Below, piece by piece: positions 47,148 to 59,644 of a stretch of DNA of 64,000 nucleotides. The stretch spans positions 1-64,000 of the forward strand of contig NZ_BJVJ01000008.1 of NCBI RefSeq assembly GCF_007989085.1. Reading direction: 5' to 3'. Under the pieces are notes generated by a model. The model was not told the origin of the DNA, made no database searches, and saw only the letters and a list, made by a program, of their open reading frames with translations. Numbering within the stretch: the stretch's first letter is position 1; the number at the start of each line of letters is the position of its first letter. The position numbers were made by a program, and so were the translations under genes. This DNA comes from Pseudonocardia sulfidoxydans NBRC 16205. GTDB taxonomy: Bacteria > Actinomycetota > Actinomycetes > Mycobacteriales > Pseudonocardiaceae.

Positions 47148-49739
47148 TCAGCCGGTGGACGCCGCCAGGGCGGCCGCGACCTGGCTGCGGTTGTCGAGCC
47201 GCAGCTTCTGCAGGATGTGCTCGACGTGCCCCTCGACAGTGCGGTGCGACAGCACGAGGGCCTCGGCGATCTGCCGATTGGTCCGGCCGGCGACCAGGTG
47301 CTGCGCGACCTCACGTTCGCGGCGCGACAGCACGGCGAGCATCCCCGTGTCGGCCGGCTCGCGGGCGGTGCCGTCGCTGAGGGCGAAGTCGAGCAGTTCG
47401 GGCACGCCCATGGCGGCGCCGCGGCGCATCGCGGCGTCGTAGGCGGCGTTGCCCAGCCCGGACCGTGCGCGCATCGCGAGGCGTTCGCGGCGGGCCATCC
47501 ACTGCGCCGAGCCGTAGAGCTGCTGGCCGAACGCCCGCCACAGCACCGACGCCGCCCCGATGAGCACGGCGAACCGCTCCGCCGAGTCGGCCCCCGCCTC
47601 GGCCCAGCCCAGCAGCTCGACGGCCAGCGGCGTCCCCACGGAGTCCTCGAAGTGCCGCTTGAGCCCGAGGCTCTCGCGGGCCAGCGCGATCGCGTCGGTG
47701 TACCGCTCCTCGGTGACGGCGACCAGCCCCTGCCCGAACACCGCGTAGGACAGCATCCAGCGCTCGCCGACGCGTTCGCAGCGGGCGCGCACGTCGTCGA
47801 AGAACTCCTGGGCCTGCGCGGTGCGGCCGTCGAAGCAGTGCAGCATCCCGAGGTGCACCCGGACCGCGCACGGGAGGTCCTCACGGATGCCGGGGACGGA
47901 CTCGTAGAGGGCGAGCGACCGGGTCAGCAGCTCGTCGGCCCGGACGTGGTCGCCGCTGAAGAACGCGCCGAGGCCCTGCGCGTCGAGCGCGAACGCGACG
48001 GCGACGGGGTCGTCCGGGTGCAGCGCGAGGGCCTCGGCGACGATCGGGTCGGCCGCCTCCTGGTAGCCCTGCATGGTGCGGACGAGCCCCAGCGCGCCGA
48101 GCACCGCGGCCCGCCGCTCCGGGCCGAGGTCGGGCGTCTCCAGCGCCCGGGCCAGCCACATCGCGTGCTCACGCGCCGAGAGCCCGCACGCCCACAGGAA
48201 CCAGGGCGCCGACACCAGCTCGGCCGCCGTGTCCGGGGAACAGGCGAGCGCCGTCTCCAGCGCGGTGCGGACGTTGGCGAGGTTGGCGCGCAGCCGTTCG
48301 GAGATGGCGAACTGGTCGTCGGAGAACCACCGCCCGACGGACTCGGTGACCAGGCCCGCGCACCACTCGAGGTGGCGGCCGTGCAGCCGTTCGCTCTCCG
48401 CGGGCGAGAGCATGGCCTGGCCGAACTCGCGGATCGTCTCCAGCACCCGGAACCGGACGCGACCGCGCGACTCCTCGCGTTGCAGGATCGACTTGCCGAC
48501 GAGGTCGTAGAGGCAGTCGAGCACCTCCGCGACGGGCAGCTCGTCGTCGGCGCACACGGCCTCGGCCGCGCGGGTGTCGAACCCGCCCGCGAAGACCGAC
48601 ACCCGCGCCCACAGCAGCTGCTGCTGCCGGGTGCACAGCTCGTGGCTCCAGGCCATCGCGGCCTGCAGGTTGCGGTGCCGCTCGGGCCCGCCGCGCACGC
48701 GGGTCGAGAGCAGGTCGATGCCGTCCGACAGCCGGTCGGCGAGCTCGTGCACCGACAGCACCCGCAGCCGGGCGCAGGCCAGCTCGATGGCGAGCGGCAA
48801 CCCGTCGAGTCGCTCGCAGACCCGCTGCACCGCAGCACGGTTGCTGTCGTCGACGGTGAACCCGGGGACGACGTCACGTGCGCGGCTCTCGAACAGGTCG
48901 GTCGCCGGACCCCGCGTCGACAGGGGATGCAGCACGGTGATCCGCTCCCCCGGCAGGTTGAGCACCTCACGGCTCGTGGCGAGGAAGTGCACCCGGGACG
49001 TGGCGTGCAGGACGTCGTCGACGAACCGCGCGGCCGCTTCGAGGACGTGCTCGCAGTTGTCGAGCACGATCAGCAGGTGCCGGGTGCGCACGTACTCGAC
49101 GAGCGCGTCGACGGCCGAGCGGTCGGGCTGGTCGCGGTGGCCGAGGCCGAGTCCGTCGAACACCGCCTGCGGCAGCAGCGCCGGGTTGCGCAGCGACGCG
49201 AGCTCGACGACGCGCACCCCGTCGGCGAACCCGCGGCGCAGCTCGACGGCCGCCTGGACCGCGAGCCGCGTCTTGCCGACGCCACCCACCCCGATCACGG
49301 TGACGACGCGGTGGCTGCCGAGCAGGTCACGCAGTTCGCGCAGCTCCGCGCGGCGGCCGACGAACTCGGTGACGAACTCGGGCACCGCCCCACCGACGAC
49401 GGGCGCCGGCCCGATGCCGCCCGCGAGGAGGCGCCGTTCCTCGTTGACGCGTGTGGCCAGCGTCGTGCGGGAGCGGTCCCAGCCGATGCGCTCCCCGATC
49501 TGGCCGATAGTCAGGCCGGGCTCCTCCGACAGCAGCACCCGGATCCGGTCGGCGTAGGCGTCGGCGGCCGACCCGCGGCGCGCGCGGTGGTCCGGGGGCG
49601 GCGTGTCGAACGTCAGGGCCCTGCGGACCGTGTTGCGGGACATCCCGAGGTGCGCGGCGAGGCCCTTGACGGACATCCCCTCGGCGTGGAGCCGGTGGAT
49701 CTCGCTCCACTCGTCGGCGTTCAACTGTCCCTCCGGCAC
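47148..49739 (-). CDS. ATPase-LuxR regulator with N-terminal IS21 transposase-like HTH
   Basis: 863 residues. The first 50 residues (LNADEWSEIHRLHAEGMSVKGLAAHLGMSRNTVRRAL) match the DNA-binding HTH of IS21 IstA-type transposases. A second short HTH-like stretch (PGLTIGQIGERIGWDRSRTTLATRV) follows. Then an NB-ARC-type ATPase with FVGRRAEL, Walker A VIGVGGVGKTRLAVQAA, Walker B HLLIVLDNCEHV and sensor FLATSREVLNL; a TPR region; and a C-terminal LuxR HTH (LSRREREVAQHLVAGRTNRQIAEALVLSHRTVEGHVEHILQKL). It can probably bind DNA at both ends. Likely controls the 44.6-47.0 kb operon downstream. Confidence 0.88.
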   Translation of the reverse strand: MPEGQLNADEWSEIHRLHAEGMSVKGLAAHLGMSRNTVRRALTFDTPPPDHRARRGSAADAYADRIRVLLSEEPGLTIGQIGERIGWDRSRTTLATRVNEERRLLAGGIGPAPVVGGAVPEFVTEFVGRRAELRELRDLLGSHRVVTVIGVGGVGKTRLAVQAAVELRRGFADGVRVVELASLRNPALLPQAVFDGLGLGHRDQPDRSAVDALVEYVRTRHLLIVLDNCEHVLEAAARFVDDVLHATSRVHFLATSREVLNLPGERITVLHPLSTRGPATDLFESRARDVVPGFTVDDSNRAAVQRVCERLDGLPLAIELACARLRVLSVHELADRLSDGIDLLSTRVRGGPERHRNLQAAMAWSHELCTRQQQLLWARVSVFAGGFDTRAAEAVCADDELPVAEVLDCLYDLVGKSILQREESRGRVRFRVLETIREFGQAMLSPAESERLHGRHLEWCAGLVTESVGRWFSDDQFAISERLRANLANVRTALETALACSPDTAAELVSAPWFLWACGLSAREHAMWLARALETPDLGPERRAAVLGALGLVRTMQGYQEAADPIVAEALALHPDDPVAVAFALDAQGLGAFFSGDHVRADELLTRSLALYESVPGIREDLPCAVRVHLGMLHCFDGRTAQAQEFFDDVRARCERVGERWMLSYAVFGQGLVAVTEERYTDAIALARESLGLKRHFEDSVGTPLAVELLGWAEAGADSAERFAVLIGAASVLWRAFGQQLYGSAQWMARRERLAMRARSGLGNAAYDAAMRRGAAMGVPELLDFALSDGTAREPADTGMLAVLSRREREVAQHLVAGRTNRQIAEALVLSHRTVEGHVEHILQKLRLDNRSQVAAALAASTG

Positions 49740-50011
49740 TCCGCGTCGAGGCTGGTCCCAGGTTCACGACGTGCGTCCGGGGGTGTCAAGCCGGACCCCC
49801 CGATCCAGGTGCCGATCGAGCCTGAGGGGGGTCAACATGCGTCACGGTCGACGGATGCTGACCCGGCGGGCGGTCAGCTCCCGGCGGCCGCGGACGGCGG
49901 GGCTCACTCCCCGCCGCTGTAACCGTTGCGGCACAACAGGATCTCGGCGGCTCGCGCGCGGCGTTAGGCTTTCCGACCGGAACGCCCGACGACGCGACGA
50001 GGGAGGCGACG
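49740..50011. other. Intergenic region between divergent regulators
   Basis: 272 bp between the ATPase-LuxR and MarR starts. It contains a hairpin CGGCGGGG-CTCACT-CCCCGCCG (49905-49926), with 8-bp arms. A possible short reading frame starts at 49837 (ATG after GAGGGGGG) but looks arginine-rich and non-coding. Promoters of both genes should lie here. No RNA gene recognised. Confidence 0.45.
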
Positions 50012-50497
50012 ATGAGCGACGGCCCCGGCCGCCGGGACGAGGCGACCGACATCGGCGTCCTCGCGGGACGGCTGCTGTTCTCGGTGCAGGGCGAGCTCTA
50101 CGCGCGCCTGCGCCGCGCGGGCTTCGACGACATCGCCCCGCGGCACGGCGCGGTCCTGGCCCACCTGCAGGTCGACGGCATCCGCGCGACCGACCTCGCC
50201 CGGCTGTCCGGGCAGCACAAGCAGGTCATCGGCAAGAGCGTCGACGAGCTCGAGGAGCTGGGGTACGTCGAACGCAGACCCGACCCGGCCGACCGGCGGG
50301 CCAAGCTGGTGGGCCCGACGGCACGCGGACGCGACCAGATGCGCACCGCCGACGCGATCATGACCGAGATCGCCGACCGGCACCGCCAGGCGCTGGGCGC
50401 GCAGGCCTACGACCGGTTCATGGCCGACCTGGGCGCGGTCGTCGACCGCCAGCGCGCCGCGCTGCGGGAGACGGTCGCCGGACCGGGCCAGGACTGA
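50012..50497 (+). CDS. MarR-family transcriptional regulator
   Basis: 161 residues, MarR winged helix: RRAGFDDIAPRHGAVLAHLQVDGIRATDLARLSGQHKQVIGKSVDELEELGYVERRPDPADRRAKLVGPTARG, including the recognition helix and the wing (DPADRRAKLV). No neighbouring efflux or catabolic gene to suggest its ligand. GAGGGAGGCGACG precedes the ATG. Confidence 0.9.
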   Translation: MSDGPGRRDEATDIGVLAGRLLFSVQGELYARLRRAGFDDIAPRHGAVLAHLQVDGIRATDLARLSGQHKQVIGKSVDELEELGYVERRPDPADRRAKLVGPTARGRDQMRTADAIMTEIADRHRQALGAQAYDRFMADLGAVVDRQRAALRETVAGPGQD

Positions 50498-50595
50498 CGA
50501 CCGGTGCGACGCCGGTGGGGGAGCTACGCGGAGGGGTAGCATCCGACCAGCAGATCACCTGGCGATTTCGCGAGCATCGCCGTCGTGGGGGAGTC

Positions 50596-51336
50596 ATGGG
50601 TCAGGACCGGCAGGCGATCGCCCCCATCCGGCCGGTGGAGCGCAGACCGCTCTACGAGCAGGTCAGCGACCGGCTGCGCGAGTTCATCGACGTCAACCAG
50701 CTCCAGCCGGGCGACCGGCTGATGACCGAGCGGGACCTCGCCCGCCAGCTCTCGGTCGGCCGCTCCTCGATCCGCGAGGCCATCACCGCGCTGCGGGCCC
50801 GCGGCGAGGTCGAGGTCCGCCACGGCGACGGCATCTACCTCGTCCGCCGCCCCGACGACCTCGTCCCCTCGCTCGTGGCCCAGCTCGTCGACACCCGCAC
50901 CGACCACCCGGCCATCTGGGAGACGCGCCAGGCGCTCGAGACGCAGTGCGCCCGCCTCGCCGCGCACCGGGCCACCGAGACCGACCTCGAGAACCTCGCC
51001 GCCTCGCTCGACGACATGCAGCGCGAGATCGACGCCGGCGAGGCAGGGCTGGTCGGCGACCGGCGCTTCCACGTCGGGGTGGCGACGGCGTCGCACAACC
51101 CCATCCTGATCGGCCTGCTCGACAGCATGAGCCAGGCGCTCGACCGGACGTCGGCGACGTCGCTGACCCGCAGCGGGCAACCGGCCGCCTCGCTCGCCGA
51201 CCACCGTCGCATCGTCGACGCGATCCGCGCGGGCGACGGCCCCTCCGCGGCCGACGCGATGCTCACCCACCTGGTGGGCACGACCGAGGCGCTGGTCATG
51301 GAGGGCGCCGTGCAGGAGCCCGGCCCCGGCCGCTGA
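50596..51336 (+). CDS. FadR-type (FCD) GntR-family regulator
   Basis: 246 residues. The N-terminal GntR winged HTH (LYEQVSDRLREFIDVNQLQPGDRLMTERDLARQLSVGRSSIREAITALRARGEVEVRHGDGIYLVR) is followed by an FCD ligand domain (ETRQALETQCARLAAHRATETDLENLAASLDDM, FHVGVATASHNPILIGLLDSM, DHRRIVDAIRAGDGPSAADAMLTHL) whose His residues can bind metal and carboxylic acids. The ATG at 50596 follows GTGGGGGAG. It converges on sdaA and could regulate organic acid use. Confidence 0.9.
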   Translation: MGQDRQAIAPIRPVERRPLYEQVSDRLREFIDVNQLQPGDRLMTERDLARQLSVGRSSIREAITALRARGEVEVRHGDGIYLVRRPDDLVPSLVAQLVDTRTDHPAIWETRQALETQCARLAAHRATETDLENLAASLDDMQREIDAGEAGLVGDRRFHVGVATASHNPILIGLLDSMSQALDRTSATSLTRSGQPAASLADHRRIVDAIRAGDGPSAADAMLTHLVGTTEALVMEGAVQEPGPGR

Positions 51337-51362
51337 CCGGCCACGGGACCTGCCGTCGCCGA

Positions 51363-52742
51363 TCAGCACTCGACGACGTTCACCGGGATGGTGAGTGCCA
51401 GGCCGCCACGTGACGTCTCCTTGTACTTGTCACTCATGTCCCGACCGGTTTCACGCATCGTCGTGATGACCTGGTCGAGCGAGACACGGTGGCGCCCGTC
51501 GCCCCGCAGGGCCATCCGCGCCGCGTTGACCGCCTTGCCCGCCGAGATGGCGTTGCGCTCGATGCACGGGATCTGCACGAGACCACCGATCGGGTCGCAG
51601 GTCAGCCCGAGGCTGTGTTCCATCGCGATCTCGGCCGCGTTCTCGACCTGCGCGGGGGTGCCGCCGAGCACCTCGGCGAGACCGGCCGCCGCCATCGACG
51701 CAGCCGAGCCGACCTCGCCCTGACACCCCACCTCGGCGCCCGAGATCGAGGCCAGCTCCTTGTACAGCGAACCGATCGCACCGGCCGTGAGCAGGAACCG
51801 CACCGCGGCTTCGTCCGGGTCGCACAGCCCGAGCGGGGTGTAGTGCGTGGCGTAGTGCATGACCGCGGGGATGATTCCCGCCGCGCCGTTGGTCGGTGCG
51901 GTGACGATGCGACCGCCCGCGGCGTTCTCCTCGTTCACCGCCATCGCGACCAGGTTGACCCAGTCGAGTGCGTAACCGGGGTCGCGCTGCGCGTCCTCGA
52001 CCCGCAACCGCTCGTACCAGCTGCGCGCCCGCCGCGTCACGTGCAGCCCGCCGGGCAGCCGGCCGTCGGAGGTGATGCCACGACCCACGCAGTCCCACAT
52101 GACGTCGCGGATCTCGAGCAGGCCCTTGCGGACCTCCTCCTCCGGGCGCATCGAGCTCTCGAACCGCAGCATCACCTGGCTGATGGACGAACCGGACTCG
52201 ACGCAGCGGCCGAGGAGCTCCGCCGCCGTGCGGAACGGCCCCGCGGACCCGTCGTCGCCGCCGGACCGTTCCTCGCCCTTCTCGTGCACGAAGCCGCCGC
52301 CCACCGAGAAGTAGGTGTTCTCGCGCAGGGTCGTGCCCGCACCGTCCCGCACCGCCAGGGTCATCCCGTTGGGGTGTTCGGGAAGGACGGTGCGGGGCCG
52401 CAGCACGATGTCGTCGATCCGCTGCGGCACCTCCCGGACGCCGCCGAGCCGGATCCGGCCCGTGTCGGCGATCTCCGCGGTGCGGGTCCGCACCGTCTCT
52501 CCGGTCACGACGTCCGGGTGCAGGCCTTCCAGGCCCAGCAGGACCGCCGGGAGCGTGCCGTGCCCGGCACCGGTCGCGGCGAGGGACCCGTACAGGATCA
52601 CCTCGAGCTCCGCGACCTCGTCGAGCACACCGTCGGCGGCCAGCTCCGACGCGAACCGGGCACCGGCCCGCATCGGGCCGACCGTGTGCGAGCTCGACGG
52701 GCCGATGCCGATCGAGAACAGGTCGAACACGCTGACCGTCAC
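51363..52742 (-). CDS. sdaA: L-serine ammonia-lyase (iron-sulfur L-serine dehydratase)
   Basis: 459-residue single-chain L-serine dehydratase (L-serine to pyruvate + NH3). The N-terminal beta domain begins [27 protein letters not shown]; the alpha domain has [16 protein letters not shown], the 4Fe-4S cysteines in [18 protein letters not shown] and [18 protein letters not shown]. The GTG start is 4 bp after the glyA stop. Last gene of the glycine operon, converting serine made by GlyA to pyruvate. Confidence 0.95.
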   Translation of the reverse strand: MTVSVFDLFSIGIGPSSSHTVGPMRAGARFASELAADGVLDEVAELEVILYGSLAATGAGHGTLPAVLLGLEGLHPDVVTGETVRTRTAEIADTGRIRLGGVREVPQRIDDIVLRPRTVLPEHPNGMTLAVRDGAGTTLRENTYFSVGGGFVHEKGEERSGGDDGSAGPFRTAAELLGRCVESGSSISQVMLRFESSMRPEEEVRKGLLEIRDVMWDCVGRGITSDGRLPGGLHVTRRARSWYERLRVEDAQRDPGYALDWVNLVAMAVNEENAAGGRIVTAPTNGAAGIIPAVMHYATHYTPLGLCDPDEAAVRFLLTAGAIGSLYKELASISGAEVGCQGEVGSAASMAAAGLAEVLGGTPAQVENAAEIAMEHSLGLTCDPIGGLVQIPCIERNAISAGKAVNAARMALRGDGRHRVSLDQVITTMRETGRDMSDKYKETSRGGLALTIPVNVVEC

Positions 52743-52746
52743 CGGC

Positions 52747-54039
52747 TCACCCCAGACCGGGGTAGAGCGGGTGCGCGCGGGCCAGCTCCCGGACCTCGGC
52801 ACGCAGCCCGACGATCGCCGCGTCGTCCGCCGGGAGGCCGGCGGGCAGCAGCAGTGCACGCGCGATCACGTCGGCGACCGCGGTGAACGCCTCGGCGTCG
52901 AAACCACGGGTGGCCAGCGCGGCCGTGCCGATCCGCAGCCCCGACGTCACCATCGGCGGACGCGGGTCGAACGGGACGGCGTTGCGGTTCACCGTGATGT
53001 CGACGGCCGCGAGCCGGTCCTCGGCCTGCCGCCCGTCCATGCCGTCGGCGCCGAGGTCCACCAGCACCAGGTGCACGTCCGTACCGCCGGAGACGACGCC
53101 GATACCCGCACCGGCCACATCCGCCCCGGTCAGCCGCTCGGCAAGGATCCGCGCGCCCTCCAGGGTGCGGCGCTGACGGTCGGCGAACTCCGGGCGCGCC
53201 GCCATCGCGAACGCGGCCGCCTTGGCGGCGATGACGTGCTCCAGCGGACCGCCCTGCTGACCCGGGAAGACCGCAGAGTTGATCTTCTTGGCGAGCGCGG
53301 CGTCGTTGGTGAGGATGATGCCGCCCCGCGGACCGCCGAGGGTCTTGTGCGTCGTCGACGTCGTGACGTGCGCGTGCGGCACCGGCGACGGGTGCAGCCC
53401 CGTGGCCACGAGCCCGGCGAAGTGCGCCATGTCGACCATCAGATAGGCGCCGACCTCGTCGGCGATCTGCCGGAACCGCGCGAAGTCCAGCTGCCGCGGG
53501 TAGGCCGACCAGCCGGCGATGATCAGCCGGGGCTGGTGCTCCTTGGCCAGGCGCTCGACCTCGTCCATGTCGACCCGGAAGTCGTCCGGCGAGACCTCGT
53601 AGGCGGCGACGTCGTAGAGCAGGCCGGAGAAGTTGATCCGCATGCCGTGCGTCAGGTGCCCGCCGTGGGCCAGCGACAGCCCCAGGATCGTGTCGCCCGG
53701 CGTGATGAGCGCCTGCATCGCCGCGGCGTTCGCCTGCGCACCCGAGTGGGGCTGCACGTTGGCGAACTCGGCGCCGAACAGCGCCTTGACGCGGTCGATC
53801 GCGAGCGTCTCGATCTCGTCGACGAACTCGCAGCCGCCGTAGTAGCGACGACCCGGGTACCCCTCGGCGTACTTGTTGGTCAGCACCGAACCCTGCGCCT
53901 GCATGACCGCGAGCGGGGCGTGGTTCTCCGACGCGATCATCTCCAGCCCGTCCTGCTGACGGGACAGCTCCCGGCCGATGAGCGCGGCCACCTCCGGGTC
54001 GAGCTCGGCGAGGGACTGGTCGAGGACGCCCTCGGACAT
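52747..54039 (-). CDS. glyA: Serine hydroxymethyltransferase
   Basis: 430-residue PLP enzyme interconverting glycine + methylene-THF and serine. Conserved sites: SENH(APLAV), [46 protein letters not shown], and [15 protein letters not shown] with PLP Lys232. The ATG at 54039 is chosen because GAGGGG precedes it; a GTG at 54048 overlapping the gcvH stop is also possible. Sits in the gcv operon, so it is probably the glycine-catabolic copy rather than the only SHMT of the cell. Confidence 0.96.
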   Translation of the reverse strand: MSEGVLDQSLAELDPEVAALIGRELSRQQDGLEMIASENHAPLAVMQAQGSVLTNKYAEGYPGRRYYGGCEFVDEIETLAIDRVKALFGAEFANVQPHSGAQANAAAMQALITPGDTILGLSLAHGGHLTHGMRINFSGLLYDVAAYEVSPDDFRVDMDEVERLAKEHQPRLIIAGWSAYPRQLDFARFRQIADEVGAYLMVDMAHFAGLVATGLHPSPVPHAHVTTSTTHKTLGGPRGGIILTNDAALAKKINSAVFPGQQGGPLEHVIAAKAAAFAMAARPEFADRQRRTLEGARILAERLTGADVAGAGIGVVSGGTDVHLVLVDLGADGMDGRQAEDRLAAVDITVNRNAVPFDPRPPMVTSGLRIGTAALATRGFDAEAFTAVADVIARALLLPAGLPADDAAIVGLRAEVRELARAHPLYPGLG

Positions 54040-54044
54040 GCCCG

Positions 54045-54443
54045 TCACCCCTCGTTCTCGGCGCGGTACGCGGCCGCGTCGAGAACCTTGCCCAGCGAGG
54101 CGACCTCGACGGTGAACAGCCAGCCCTCGCCGTAGGGGTCCTCGCCCACGAGGGCGGGGTTGTCCTCGAGCGCCGGGTTGACGGACGCCACCGTGCCGGT
54201 CGCGGGGCTGACCAGCTCGGACACCGACTTGGTGGACTCGATCTCGCCGCAGGCGTCGCCCGCGGTCAGCGCGGTGCCGACGGCCGGGAGGTCGACGAAC
54301 ACGATCTCGCCGAGCGCGTCGGTCGCGATCGAGGACAGGCCCACGCGGACCTCGCCGGAGGCGGTGGCGCCCGGCTCGACGGCGATCCACTCGTGGTCGG
54401 AGGTGTAGCTCAGGTTCTCCGGGATGATGTCGGGGGAAGTCAT
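54045..54443 (-). CDS. gcvH: Glycine cleavage system H protein
   Basis: 132-residue lipoyl carrier shuttling the aminomethyl group between P and T proteins. N-terminus [12 protein letters not shown] and lipoylation site [12 protein letters not shown] with Lys72 are intact, followed by [25 protein letters not shown]. Starts 30 bp after gcvT and ends at or 5 bp before glyA. Confidence 0.96.
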   Translation of the reverse strand: MTSPDIIPENLSYTSDHEWIAVEPGATASGEVRVGLSSIATDALGEIVFVDLPAVGTALTAGDACGEIESTKSVSELVSPATGTVASVNPALEDNPALVGEDPYGEGWLFTVEVASLGKVLDAAAYRAENEG

Positions 54444-54473
54444 CGGTGGTCCTCTCGGACTGAGGGCGGACGG

Positions 54474-55586
54474 TCAGGCGCGCTTGTAGAAGGGGAGGGC
54501 GGCGACGGTGTAGTCCTGGCTGCGGCCGCGGACGTCGACCTGCAGCTCGGTGCCCACCTCCGACAGTCCGCGGTCGACGTAGGCCAGCGCGATCGGTATG
54601 CCCAGCGTCGGGGACAGGACGCCGGAGGTGACGACACCGACGGCGGCGTCGTCCGGGCCCAGCACGGTCGCCTCCGCGCGGGCTGCGCGGCGGCCGGTGC
54701 CGGTGAGCCCGACGAGGACCTGGTCGGGCTCGTTCTCGGCGAGCGCGGCCAGCGCGTCGCGGCCGACGAACTCCTTGTCGAGGGCGACGACCCTGCGCAG
54801 CCCGGCGGAGAACGGGTTGGTCTGCGAGGTCAGCTCATGACCGTAGAGCGCCATTCCGGCTTCCAGCCGCAGGGTGTCGCGGCAGGCCAGGCCCGCGGGA
54901 CGCAGGTCGTGCTGCTCCCCGGCGGCGAGCAGCGCGTTCCACAACGCCGGCGCCTGCTCGTTCGGGACGTAGAGCTCGAAACCGTCCTCACCGGTGTAGC
55001 CGGTGCGCGCGAGCAGGACGTCGATCCCGGCGACCGTCGCGGGCTCCGCCGCGTAGTAGCGCAGCCCCTCGACGACCGGGGCGACGCCGGGCTCGGCGGT
55101 GCGCAGCACGTCGGGCGAGTGCGGGCCCTGCACGGCGATCAGGGCGGTCCCGGCCGAGCGGTCGGTGACCTCGACGTCGAAACCCTTGGCGCGGGCGACC
55201 AGCTCGGCGGCGTCCTGCCCGGCGTTGGAGGCGTTGACGACGACGAGGAACCGGTCGTCGGCCAGGCGATAGACGACGAGGTCGTCGAGGACACCTCCGT
55301 CGGGCGCGCACAGCAGCGAGTACTTGGCGCGGCCGACCTTCACCGCTGACAGCTTCCCGGCCAGCGCGTGGTCGAGGGCCGCGGCGGCCTGTGGGCCGGC
55401 GAACTCCACCTCCCCCATGTGGGACAGGTCGAACAGGCCGGCCGAGTTGCGGACGGCGTGGTGCTCGGCGAGGTCGCTGTCGTAGCGGACCGGCATCCGC
55501 CAGCCGGCGAAGTCGATGAACGTCGCCCCGAGGCGCTCGTGTTCGGCGTCGAGCGGGGTGCGGACGAGGTCGTCGTTCGCGGTCAT
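54474..55586 (-). CDS. gcvT: Glycine cleavage system aminomethyltransferase (T protein)
   Basis: 370-residue THF-dependent aminomethyltransferase. Conserved [15 protein letters not shown], catalytic/THF region [26 protein letters not shown] and the C-terminal barrel with [21 protein letters not shown]. The ATG at 55586 overlaps the gcvP stop (ATGA); a longer frame to 55631 is only the gcvP overlap. Yields methylene-THF that GlyA then uses. Confidence 0.96.
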   Translation of the reverse strand: MTANDDLVRTPLDAEHERLGATFIDFAGWRMPVRYDSDLAEHHAVRNSAGLFDLSHMGEVEFAGPQAAAALDHALAGKLSAVKVGRAKYSLLCAPDGGVLDDLVVYRLADDRFLVVVNASNAGQDAAELVARAKGFDVEVTDRSAGTALIAVQGPHSPDVLRTAEPGVAPVVEGLRYYAAEPATVAGIDVLLARTGYTGEDGFELYVPNEQAPALWNALLAAGEQHDLRPAGLACRDTLRLEAGMALYGHELTSQTNPFSAGLRRVVALDKEFVGRDALAALAENEPDQVLVGLTGTGRRAARAEATVLGPDDAAVGVVTSGVLSPTLGIPIALAYVDRGLSEVGTELQVDVRGRSQDYTVAALPFYKRA

Positions 55587-58426
55587 GACGTCTCCAGGGC
55601 GGGGGTGGCGAAGGCTTCGGGCGGCGGGCACGAGCAGACCAGGTTGCGGTCGCCCTTGGCCCCGTCGATGCGGCCGATCGGCGGCCAGTACTTCGCGCGG
55701 CGCAGCTCGGGCACCGGGAAGACCGCCTGCTCACGGGTGTAGGGACGCGTCCAGTCGTCGACGAGGACCACGTCGGCGGTGTGTGGTGCGTTGCGCAGCG
55801 GGCTGTCCGCCAGCGGCCACGTCCCGTCGCCGACCTTGTCGATCTCGCGCTTGATGGAGATCATCGCGTCGACGAAGCGGTCGAGCTCGGCCAGCGACTC
55901 CGACTCCGTCGGCTCGACCATCAGCGTGCCCGCGACGGGGAACGACAGCGTCGGGGCGTGGAAGCCGTAGTCGATGAGGCGCTTGGCGACGTCCTCGGCG
56001 GTGACGCCGGTCCGCTTGGTGATCGCGCGCAGGTCGAGGATGCACTCGTGCGCGACCAGCCCGCCCGGGCCGGTGTAGAGGACCGGGTAGTGCTCGTCGA
56101 GACGCCGGGCCAGGTAGTTGGCCGACAGGACGGCGGACGCGGTGGCCTTGGTGAGACCGTCCGGGCCCATCATCGCGATGTAGGCGTAGGTGATCGGCAG
56201 GATGCCCGCCGAGCCGTACGCGGCCGCGGAGACGGCGCCGCCCTCGGGGTCGAGCGGGTCGCCGGGCAGGAACGGCGCCAGGTGCGCGCGGACCGCGACC
56301 GGGCCGACACCGGGCCCGCCACCACCGTGCGGGATGCAGAACGTCTTGTGCAGGTTCAGGTGCGACACGTCGCCGCCGAACTCGCCCGGCTTGGCCAGCC
56401 CCACCAGCGCGTTGAGGTTGGCGCCGTCGATGTAGACCTGGCCGCCGGCCTCGTGGACCAGGTCGCAGACCGTGCGGACCTCCGTCTCGTAGACACCGTG
56501 GGTCGACGGGTAGGTCAGCATGATCGCCGCGACGTGGCCGCTGTTCGCCTCGAGCTTGGCGCGCAGGTCGTCGAGCTCGACGCTGCCGTCGGGCGCGGTG
56601 GCCACGACGACGACGCTCATCCCGGCGAGGACGGCCGAGGCCGCGTTGGTGCCGTGTGCCGACGACGGGATGACGCACACGGTGCGCTGCTCGTCGCCGC
56701 GGCTGCGGTGGTAGTCGCGGATGGCGAGCAGGCCGGCCAGCTCACCCTGCGAACCGGCGTTGGGTTGCAACGACACCGTGTCGTAGCCGGTGATCTCGGC
56801 GAGCCACGTCTCGAGGGTCGCGGTGAGCTCGGCGTAGCCGCGGGTCTGGTCGGCGGGGGCGAAGGGGTGCAGCGAGGCGAAACCGGCCTCGCTGATCGGC
56901 TCCATCTCGGCGGTCGCGTTCAGCTTCATCGTGCAGGAGCCGAGCGGGATCATCGTGCGGTCGAGCGCGAGGTCGCGGTCCGACAGCAGTCGCAGGTAGC
57001 GCAGCATCGACGTCTCGGAGCGGTGCGCCGAGAAGACCGGGTGCGACAGGTAGGGGCTGGTACGCGTCTCCGAGTCGGGCAGCGCGCCCTCCACCGCCTC
57101 GACGGGCACCGCGCCGAACGCGGCCAGCACGCGGGCCACGATCGCGTCGGTGGTGACCTCGTCGCAGGCGACCGCGACATGGTCGGAGTCGACGTGGCGC
57201 AGGTTGATGCCGTCCTCGGCGGCGGCCCCGACGACCGCGAGCGCGCGGCCGGGGACCTTCGCGGTGACGGTGTCGAAGAACTCGCCGTGCACGACCTCGA
57301 CGCCCGCGGCGCGCAGGCCGGCCGCGAGGGCGGCGGCGTGGGCGTGGACGCGCTCGGCGATCTCCCGCAGGCCCTGCGGACCGTGGTAGACGGCGTACAT
57401 CGACGCGACGTTGGCGAGCAGGGCCTGCGCGGTGCAGATGTTGCTCGTCGCCTTCTCGCGACGGATGTGCTGCTCCCGGGTCTGCAGCGCCAGGCGGTAG
57501 CCGGGACGGCCCGCGGCGTCCTGCGAGACGCCGACGAGGCGGCCGGGCAGCATCCGCTCGAGTCCACTGCGGACGGACATGTAGCCGGCGTGCGGCCCGC
57601 CGAAGAACAGCGGGACGCCGAAGCGCTGGGTCGAGCCCACCGCGACGTCGGCGCCGAGCTCGCCGGGCGGGGTGAGCAGGGTCAGCGACAGCAGGTCGGC
57701 CGACACGGTGACGAGCGCGCCCTTGTCCTTGGCCGCGGCGACGACCGGGCGCAGGTCGCGGACGACGCCGGAGGCGCCGGGGGCCTGCAGGACGATGCCG
57801 AACACGTCCCCCTCGGTGAGCGAGGCCAGTGCGTCGGGCTGCGAGAGGTCGACGACGTCGACCGGGATGCCGACCGGTTCGGTCCGGGTGCGCAGGACCG
57901 AGAGGGTCTGCGGCAGGGTCTCGGAGTCGACGACGACACGCGCACCGGCCGGGGCGGCCTTGTTCGCGCGGTTCATCAGCAGCACGGCCTCGACGACGGC
58001 GGTGGCCTCGTCGAGCAGCGACGCGCCGGCGACGGGCAGCGCCGTGAGGTCCTCGACCATCGTCTGGAAGTTGAGCAGCGCCTCGAGGCGGCCCTGGGAG
58101 ATCTCCGGCTGGTACGGCGTGTAGGCCGTGTACCAGGCGGGGGACTCCAGCATGTTGCGGCGCAGCACCGGCGGGGTGATCGTGTCGCTGTAGCCCAGGC
58201 CGATCATCTGGACCATCGCCCGGTTGCGGCCGGCGATCGCGTCGAGCGTGGCGAGGGCGTCCCGCTCGCTCAGCGCGGCCGGCAGGTCGACCGACCGGGC
58301 GGCGCGGATGCCCTGCGGCACAGCGGCGTCGACGAGCGAGTCGAGGTCGGCATGGCCGACGACCTCGAGCATCTTCTGCTCTGCGTCGGGATCGGGACCG
58401 ATGTGACGGTCGGCGAAGATCGACAT
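55583..58426 (-). CDS. gcvP: Glycine dehydrogenase (decarboxylating), P protein
   Basis: 947-residue fused P protein (both halves in one chain). It begins [21 protein letters not shown]; the N-terminal half has the ENxRPSLP-like region [20 protein letters not shown], and the C-terminal half the PLP site [17 protein letters not shown] with Lys694. Full length, no frame break. First gene of the operon, 56 bp after the tandem glycine riboswitch. Confidence 0.97.
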   Translation of the reverse strand: MSIFADRHIGPDPDAEQKMLEVVGHADLDSLVDAAVPQGIRAARSVDLPAALSERDALATLDAIAGRNRAMVQMIGLGYSDTITPPVLRRNMLESPAWYTAYTPYQPEISQGRLEALLNFQTMVEDLTALPVAGASLLDEATAVVEAVLLMNRANKAAPAGARVVVDSETLPQTLSVLRTRTEPVGIPVDVVDLSQPDALASLTEGDVFGIVLQAPGASGVVRDLRPVVAAAKDKGALVTVSADLLSLTLLTPPGELGADVAVGSTQRFGVPLFFGGPHAGYMSVRSGLERMLPGRLVGVSQDAAGRPGYRLALQTREQHIRREKATSNICTAQALLANVASMYAVYHGPQGLREIAERVHAHAAALAAGLRAAGVEVVHGEFFDTVTAKVPGRALAVVGAAAEDGINLRHVDSDHVAVACDEVTTDAIVARVLAAFGAVPVEAVEGALPDSETRTSPYLSHPVFSAHRSETSMLRYLRLLSDRDLALDRTMIPLGSCTMKLNATAEMEPISEAGFASLHPFAPADQTRGYAELTATLETWLAEITGYDTVSLQPNAGSQGELAGLLAIRDYHRSRGDEQRTVCVIPSSAHGTNAASAVLAGMSVVVVATAPDGSVELDDLRAKLEANSGHVAAIMLTYPSTHGVYETEVRTVCDLVHEAGGQVYIDGANLNALVGLAKPGEFGGDVSHLNLHKTFCIPHGGGGPGVGPVAVRAHLAPFLPGDPLDPEGGAVSAAAYGSAGILPITYAYIAMMGPDGLTKATASAVLSANYLARRLDEHYPVLYTGPGGLVAHECILDLRAITKRTGVTAEDVAKRLIDYGFHAPTLSFPVAGTLMVEPTESESLAELDRFVDAMISIKREIDKVGDGTWPLADSPLRNAPHTADVVLVDDWTRPYTREQAVFPVPELRRAKYWPPIGRIDGAKGDRNLVCSCPPPEAFATPALETS

Positions 58427-59634
<1,208 letters not shown>

Positions 59635-59644
59635 TTCTGGGGTT

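Noticed and set aside
47109..49922. 937-codon + strand frame across the ATPase-LuxR gene
   Set aside because: Composition is typical of antisense to GC-rich coding; the minus strand has Walker motifs and a LuxR HTH.
49837..50011. Possible leader peptide starting MRHGRRM with GAGGGGGG upstream
   Set aside because: Arg-rich frame without amino-acid-specific codon run or attenuator, and divergent to unrelated regulators.
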